Origin: Clostridia bacterium
GTDB lineage: Bacteria; Bacillota_A; Clostridia; TANB77; CAG-508
NCBI GenBank assembly: GCA_017475185.1
Contig: JAFVGB010000029.1
Coordinates: 1-64,000 of the forward strand
Direction: 5' to 3'
Length of the DNA stretch: 64,000 nucleotides
This document shows, one piece after another, positions 60,882 to 64,000 of this stretch. The position numbers were made by a program, and so were the translations under genes. The notes below the pieces were generated by a model. The model did no database searches and was not told the DNA's origin. It saw only the letters and a program-made list of their open reading frames with translations. Every line of letters starts with the position of its first letter. Positions within the stretch are counted from its first letter, which is position 1.

Positions 60882-62198
60882 TTACGCATTATTAACTCTA
60901 TTAATTGCTTCTTCAATAGTTATAGTTTCTTGTTCTCCAGTCTCCATATTTTTTAAAGAAACCGTATTATTTTGTATTTCATCTTCTCCTATAACAATTA
61001 CAAATGGAATATTTAATCTGTTTGCATATTTGAATTGATTTTTTATTTTAGCATTATCTGTATAAATTTGTGTATTAATTCCATTTTCTCTTAGCTTTGT
61101 AGCAACTTCTATACTTTTACTAAAATCATCTACCATAGATATAATCATTACTTTAGATATTGATCTATTTCCCGCTTCTATAATTTTATTATCTGTTAAT
61201 TGGAAAAATAGTCTTGTAAGTCCAATGGAAATACCTACTCCTGGCATTTTTTTATCTGTATAATAACTTGATAAATTATCATATCTACCACCTGAGCATA
61301 CACTTCCTAATTGTCTATACTGATTTAAGAAAGTTTCATATACTGTACCTGTATAATAATCTAACCCTCTTGCAATTGTTAAATCAATTTTATAATTTTG
61401 TACAGGAACACCAAATAATTTTATATTTGTTGCAACTTCTTCTAATTCATTTACACCTAAATTAAATAGTTCATTTTCTATATTCAACTCTCTTAAAGAT
61501 TTTATAGTATCTTCCACGTTTCCTGTAATTGTAATAAAATTCATAATTGTATCTATTTTGTTTGATTCTACATTTAAATCTTTAATTTCTTTAATAACAT
61601 TATCTTTTCCAATTTTATCAATTTTGTCTATTATCCTTAGTATATCAACTGATTTATTACTTAGTTCTAAAGATTCAAATAAACCATTTAATATTTTTCT
61701 GTTGTTAATACTTATTGTAAAATCGTCAAATCCTAACTCTTTGAAAGTATTATATATAATGCTTGGTATTTCTGCATCATTTATTAGACTTAATTCGTTT
61801 TCTCCAATTATATCTACATCACATTGATAAAATTCACGATATCTTCCTCTTTGTGCTTTTTCACCCCTATATACTTTTCCTATTTGATATCTTCTAAACG
61901 GAAAAGTTAAATTAGGATAATATTCAGTTACATATTTTGCTAAAGGAACTGTTAAATCAAATCTTAAAGCTAAATCTGAATCTCCTTTATTAAATCTATA
62001 TATTTGTTTTTCTGTTTCTCCACCAGCTTTAGCTAATAGTACCTCTGATGATTCTATTATTGGTGTATTTAATGGTAAAAATCCAAATTTTTCATATGTT
62101 TTTTGAATTTTTTCCTTCATTTCATTAAATAAAATTTGTTCATTTGGTAATAATTCCATAAATCCTGGTAATGTTTTTGGTTGTACTTTTTCGTTCAT
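60882..62198 (-). CDS. hisS: Histidyl-tRNA synthetase
   Basis: The 438-residue class II synthetase has motif 2 (FPFRRYQIGKVYRGEKAQRG and RYREFYQCDVDIIG), the His-specific loops IARGLDYYTGTVYE and CSGGRYDNL, motif 3 (GVGISIGLTRLF) and a C-terminal anticodon-binding domain (VMIISMVDDFSKSIEVATKL). The last domain and the intact His loops point to HisS and not to HisZ, the regulatory subunit that lacks the domain. Yet it lies next to a short-type hisG, which normally needs a HisZ partner, so a dual role is possible. GGAGG precedes the ATG. Confidence 0.9.
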   Translation of the reverse strand: MNEKVQPKTLPGFMELLPNEQILFNEMKEKIQKTYEKFGFLPLNTPIIESSEVLLAKAGGETEKQIYRFNKGDSDLALRFDLTVPLAKYVTEYYPNLTFPFRRYQIGKVYRGEKAQRGRYREFYQCDVDIIGENELSLINDAEIPSIIYNTFKELGFDDFTISINNRKILNGLFESLELSNKSVDILRIIDKIDKIGKDNVIKEIKDLNVESNKIDTIMNFITITGNVEDTIKSLRELNIENELFNLGVNELEEVATNIKLFGVPVQNYKIDLTIARGLDYYTGTVYETFLNQYRQLGSVCSGGRYDNLSSYYTDKKMPGVGISIGLTRLFFQLTDNKIIEAGNRSISKVMIISMVDDFSKSIEVATKLRENGINTQIYTDNAKIKNQFKYANRLNIPFVIVIGEDEIQNNTVSLKNMETGEQETITIEEAINRVNNA

Positions 62199-62220
62199 TT
62201 TTATTCCTCCTTTTTTATTT

Positions 62221-62273
62221 AAGGAAATTTACATTTCTTTCTAAAATTAACATAAATTTCCTTTGTTTGTCAA
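62221..62273 (-). promoter_or_regulatory. Promoter and hairpin upstream of hisS
   Basis: On the minus strand TTGACA (62273-62268), 17 bases, TTAATT. AAGGAAATTTA (62221-62231) and TAAATTTCCTT (62253-62263) form an 11-bp inverted repeat across the start region. No U run follows, so it is not a normal terminator. hisS can thus be expressed apart from hisG-hisIE. Confidence 0.5.
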
Positions 62274-62313
62274 GACTACTGTCTATTGTTTTCTAACTTT
62301 AACTATAAAACAT

Positions 62314-62988
62314 TTAATATTCTCCTCTTATATTAAACTTTTTCTTGTTTCCTTTTATTTTATGTCTTTCTTTTAATTTATTTTCTATATCCTTTATATT
62401 TACTTTTCTATTATACATCAAAACTAAAGTGTGGTAAACTAAATCACAAATTTCTCCTATAAAATCTTCTTTATTATCATTTTTCGCAGCTATAACAGTT
62501 TCTGTTGCTTCTTCTCCTATTTTTTTACAGATTTTATCTATTCCTTCATTTAGTAAATAGTTTGTATATGAATTTTCCATTGGGTTTTTCGCTCTATCTT
62601 CTATATTTTCATATACTACATCTATTATGTTTTTATCATTATTTTCTTTTAAAGTACTACACTCAGAGTTTTCTATTATTGTATTAAAAAAGCATGAATA
62701 ACTACCTGTATGACAAGCTCCTTTTCCAATCTGTTCAACTTCAATTAATAATGTATCATTATCACAATCTAAATACATTGATTTTATATTTTGAAAATTT
62801 CCTGAAGATTCCCCTTTGTGCCATAGCTTTTGTCTGCTTCTTGAAAAAAAGCATGTTTGTTTATTATCTAGCATATATTTATAACTTTCTTCATTTACAT
62901 ATGCTAACATTAAAACCTGTTTTGTTTTATAATCTTGAATTATAGCTGGTATTAATTTCATTTTATTAAAATCTGGTTTCATGTTCAC
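62314..62988 (-). CDS. hisI: Bifunctional phosphoribosyl-AMP cyclohydrolase / phosphoribosyl-ATP pyrophosphatase
   Basis: This HisI-HisE fusion (hisIE) performs steps 2 and 3 of histidine synthesis. The 224-residue protein has the HisI part (residues 1-115: MLAYVNEESYKYMLDNKQTC, FFSRSRQKLWHKGESSGN, DCDNDTLL, GKGACHTGSYSCFF with the zinc Cys). The HisE part follows (residues 130-205: SYTNYLLNEGIDKICKKIGE, EATETVIAAKN, EICDLVYHTLVLM). It lies 8 bases after hisG, with AAAGGAGG in the gap. Confidence 0.96.
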   Translation of the reverse strand: MNMKPDFNKMKLIPAIIQDYKTKQVLMLAYVNEESYKYMLDNKQTCFFSRSRQKLWHKGESSGNFQNIKSMYLDCDNDTLLIEVEQIGKGACHTGSYSCFFNTIIENSECSTLKENNDKNIIDVVYENIEDRAKNPMENSYTNYLLNEGIDKICKKIGEEATETVIAAKNDNKEDFIGEICDLVYHTLVLMYNRKVNIKDIENKLKERHKIKGNKKKFNIRGEY

Positions 62989-62996
62989 TCCTCCTT

Positions 62997-63632
62997 TTAC
63001 AATTCATTGTTTCTAATAATGTCATCTAACTTGTCTATCATATTATAAATTTCCTCTGTTTTTTCTCTGATGCTTTTTTTATTAACTATTAATCTAGTAC
63101 TTATATCACATATTTCTTCAATTACCTCTAATCCATTTGCTTTTAATGTATTTCCAGTTTCAACTATGTCCACAATAGCATCTGCCATTCCAACTACTGG
63201 GCCTAATTCAACAGAACCATCTAATTTAACTATTTCAACATCTTCATTTTTTCTTTCAAAAAATCTTTTTGCAATTTCTGGATATTTAGTTGCAATTATC
63301 TTTTTTCGATTAAATTTTTCTGTTTTGTATGATGGATATGCTGCTAAACAAAATTTGCATTTTCCTGTCTGTAAATCTAGTAATTCATAAAAGTTATATA
63401 GATCACTTTCCAACAAAGTGTCTTTTCCAACAATTCCAACATCTGTAATACCATTGTTTACAAAGTTTAAAACATCATTTGATTTTGCAAATACAATTTC
63501 TAAATCATCTTTCGTTTTAATCATTAATTTTCTATCTTTATTAATAATTGGTTCTATATCATAATTTGTATTTTTTAAAAGTTCACAAAACTTTTTTTCA
63601 ATTCTTCCTTTAGTTATGGCTACTTTTAACAT
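62997..63632 (-). CDS. hisG: ATP phosphoribosyltransferase, short form
   Basis: HisG starts histidine synthesis by joining ATP and PRPP. The 211-residue protein is the short (HisG-S) type, lacking the C-terminal regulatory domain. It has [31 protein letters not shown] and the PRPP loop [20 protein letters not shown]. Short HisG enzymes are active only with HisZ; none is in the window unless the adjacent hisS serves. The start at 63632 follows AAAGGAG by 10 bases. The leader upstream (63694-63881) carries a his attenuator. Confidence 0.95.
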   Translation of the reverse strand: MLKVAITKGRIEKKFCELLKNTNYDIEPIINKDRKLMIKTKDDLEIVFAKSNDVLNFVNNGITDVGIVGKDTLLESDLYNFYELLDLQTGKCKFCLAAYPSYKTEKFNRKKIIATKYPEIAKRFFERKNEDVEIVKLDGSVELGPVVGMADAIVDIVETGNTLKANGLEVIEEICDISTRLIVNKKSIREKTEEIYNMIDKLDDIIRNNEL

Positions 63633-63693
63633 ATATGCCACGCTCCTTTCTTTCAATAAAATTCGGAATAATTATGTTGCTAAAATAAAAACA

Positions 63694-63753
63694 AGATACG
63701 AAAAAAGACTATTTGTAAGTTATAATTCCTACAAATAGTCTTTTTTCGTATCT
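63694..63753 (-). terminator. Attenuator hairpin of the his operon
   Basis: A perfect 24-bp inverted repeat: AGATACGAAAAAAGACTATT TGTA (63694-63717) with its complement (63730-63753). It lies between the leader peptide and hisG, so it can abort transcription before hisG. Confidence 0.8.
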
Positions 63754-63780
63754 ATTCTTTTAGAATATTTTTAAACTATC

Positions 63781-63810
63781 GTAGGCACAGAACTTTAAGC
63801 CTGTACCTAC
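63781..63810 (-). promoter_or_regulatory. Alternative hairpin of the his leader
   Basis: GTAGGCACAG pairs with CTGTACCTAC (one mismatch). CCTACG-type segments here can also pair with CGTAGGAG overlapping the His codons of the leader peptide (63836-63842), giving mutually exclusive folds as in classical attenuation. Confidence 0.6.
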
Positions 63811-63827
63811 GCATGAATATGCATTAG

Positions 63828-63881
63828 TTACAAGCTCCTACGATGATGATGTAGTTGGTTTAAAAATACTCTTAACTTCAT
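63828..63881 (-). CDS. hisL: His operon leader peptide
   Basis: The 17-residue peptide MKLRVFLNQLHHHRRSL is encoded from the ATG at 63881 (AGAGG 8 bases upstream) to TAA at 63830-63828. Three successive CAT codons in a peptide just upstream of hisG are the mark of a transcription attenuator: with little charged His-tRNA the ribosome waits at the His codons and the terminator at 63694-63753 fails to form. In enteric bacteria the peptide has seven His; three followed by two Arg is shorter. The symbol is by analogy. Confidence 0.8.
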   Translation of the reverse strand: MKLRVFLNQLHHHRRSL

Positions 63882-63915
63882 AATTATTCCTCTTTCCATT
63901 TTTTGGTATATTAAA

Positions 63916-63944
63916 ATCTTAACACGATTTTTTCTTAATGTCAA
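63916..63944 (-). promoter_or_regulatory. Promoter of the his operon
   Basis: On the minus strand TTGACA (63944-63939), 17 bases, TAAGAT (63921-63916), placing the start about 28 bases before the leader peptide. Confidence 0.8.
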
Positions 63945-63948
63945 TCCT

Positions 63949-64000
63949 TTATTTTAAACTTATATGAATATTCTCAACATCTACTCCGATTTCTCTACAG
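63949..64000 (-). CDS. C-terminal end of an unknown gene
   Basis: The minus-strand frame entering at the window edge reads REIGVDVENIHISLK and stops at TAA (63951-63949), next to the his promoter. The residue mix looks like real protein, but 17 codons are too few to name a family. Confidence 0.4.
   Translation of the reverse strand, partial: CREIGVDVENIHISLK

Noticed and set aside
63660..63900. His T-box riboswitch
   Set aside because: No AGGGTGGNACCGCG-like T-box sequence or specifier-loop layout is visible; a leader peptide with three His codons explains the region better.

Overview
The window is very AT-rich and looks like a chromosomal segment of an anaerobic, endospore-forming Clostridia-type Firmicute. 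The evidence is strong AGGAGG ribosome sites, sigma-A promoters with 17-bp spacers, a dipicolinate synthase B subunit, a SleB-type hydrolase, a pta/ackA acetate pathway, a dockerin protein and Firmicute-type Fur/znu, SmpB, UvrA/B and L32 genes. No rRNA, tRNA or CRISPR array was recognised.

Layout. 1-4.4 kb: an Hsp20 C-terminus, an unknown two-gene cassette and an AT-rich desert with degenerate dispersed repeats. 4.4-8.5 kb: a six-gene minus-strand operon with two paralogous transglutaminase-fold proteins, a YjjX/DUF84-like NTPase, a P-loop ATPase and two small proteins. 8.5-20 kb: lipoprotein, gpmI, a Xer-type recombinase, an SOS-box LysM protein, dpaB, two Glu/Thr-rich cell-wall proteins, two ackA copies, a P-loop kinase and pta. 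20-36 kb: pentapeptide protein, uvrA, uvrB, an ECF sigma/anti-sigma pair, dockerin-SH3 protein, a LamG-type surface protein, small secreted proteins, smpB. 36-46 kb: gpsA, plsY, der, rpmF, an AbiE pair split by a C39-like gene, an LRV protein, asnB. 46-57 kb: deaminase, U32 protease, zur-znuACB, ComEC-like metallo-beta-lactamase protein, cyclophilin, RusA. 57-64 kb: glycosyltransferase, PFK, glucosaminidase, hisS, hisIE, hisG and a his leader peptide with an attenuator.

The most unusual signal is translational. Four genes (4755-5355, 30856-32542, 34848-35721, 35840-36131) are each broken by one extra base, and all four breaks have the same form. The upstream frame reaches an in-frame CGG, and the protein resumes if the C is skipped and the next triplet GGN is read as Gly. 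I checked every CGG I could find against reading frame. The remaining AT-rich genes contain no in-frame CGG. A second set of genes with different codon habits (13180-15202, 19773-20036, 24534-24824, 29439-30701, 41400-42068, 43043-43618, 53326-54324) contains 11 in-frame CGG codons read straight through. I infer that CGG is avoided or poorly decoded in this lineage and acts as a +1 frameshift site. The second gene set may be more recent arrivals and is the main counter-evidence to a universal rule.

A dispersed palindromic repeat built on GGGGACGGTC occurs at eight places, mostly abutting stop codons. The his genes carry a leader peptide with three His codons and mutually exclusive hairpins, a mode of his control I would not expect in Clostridia, where T-boxes are common.
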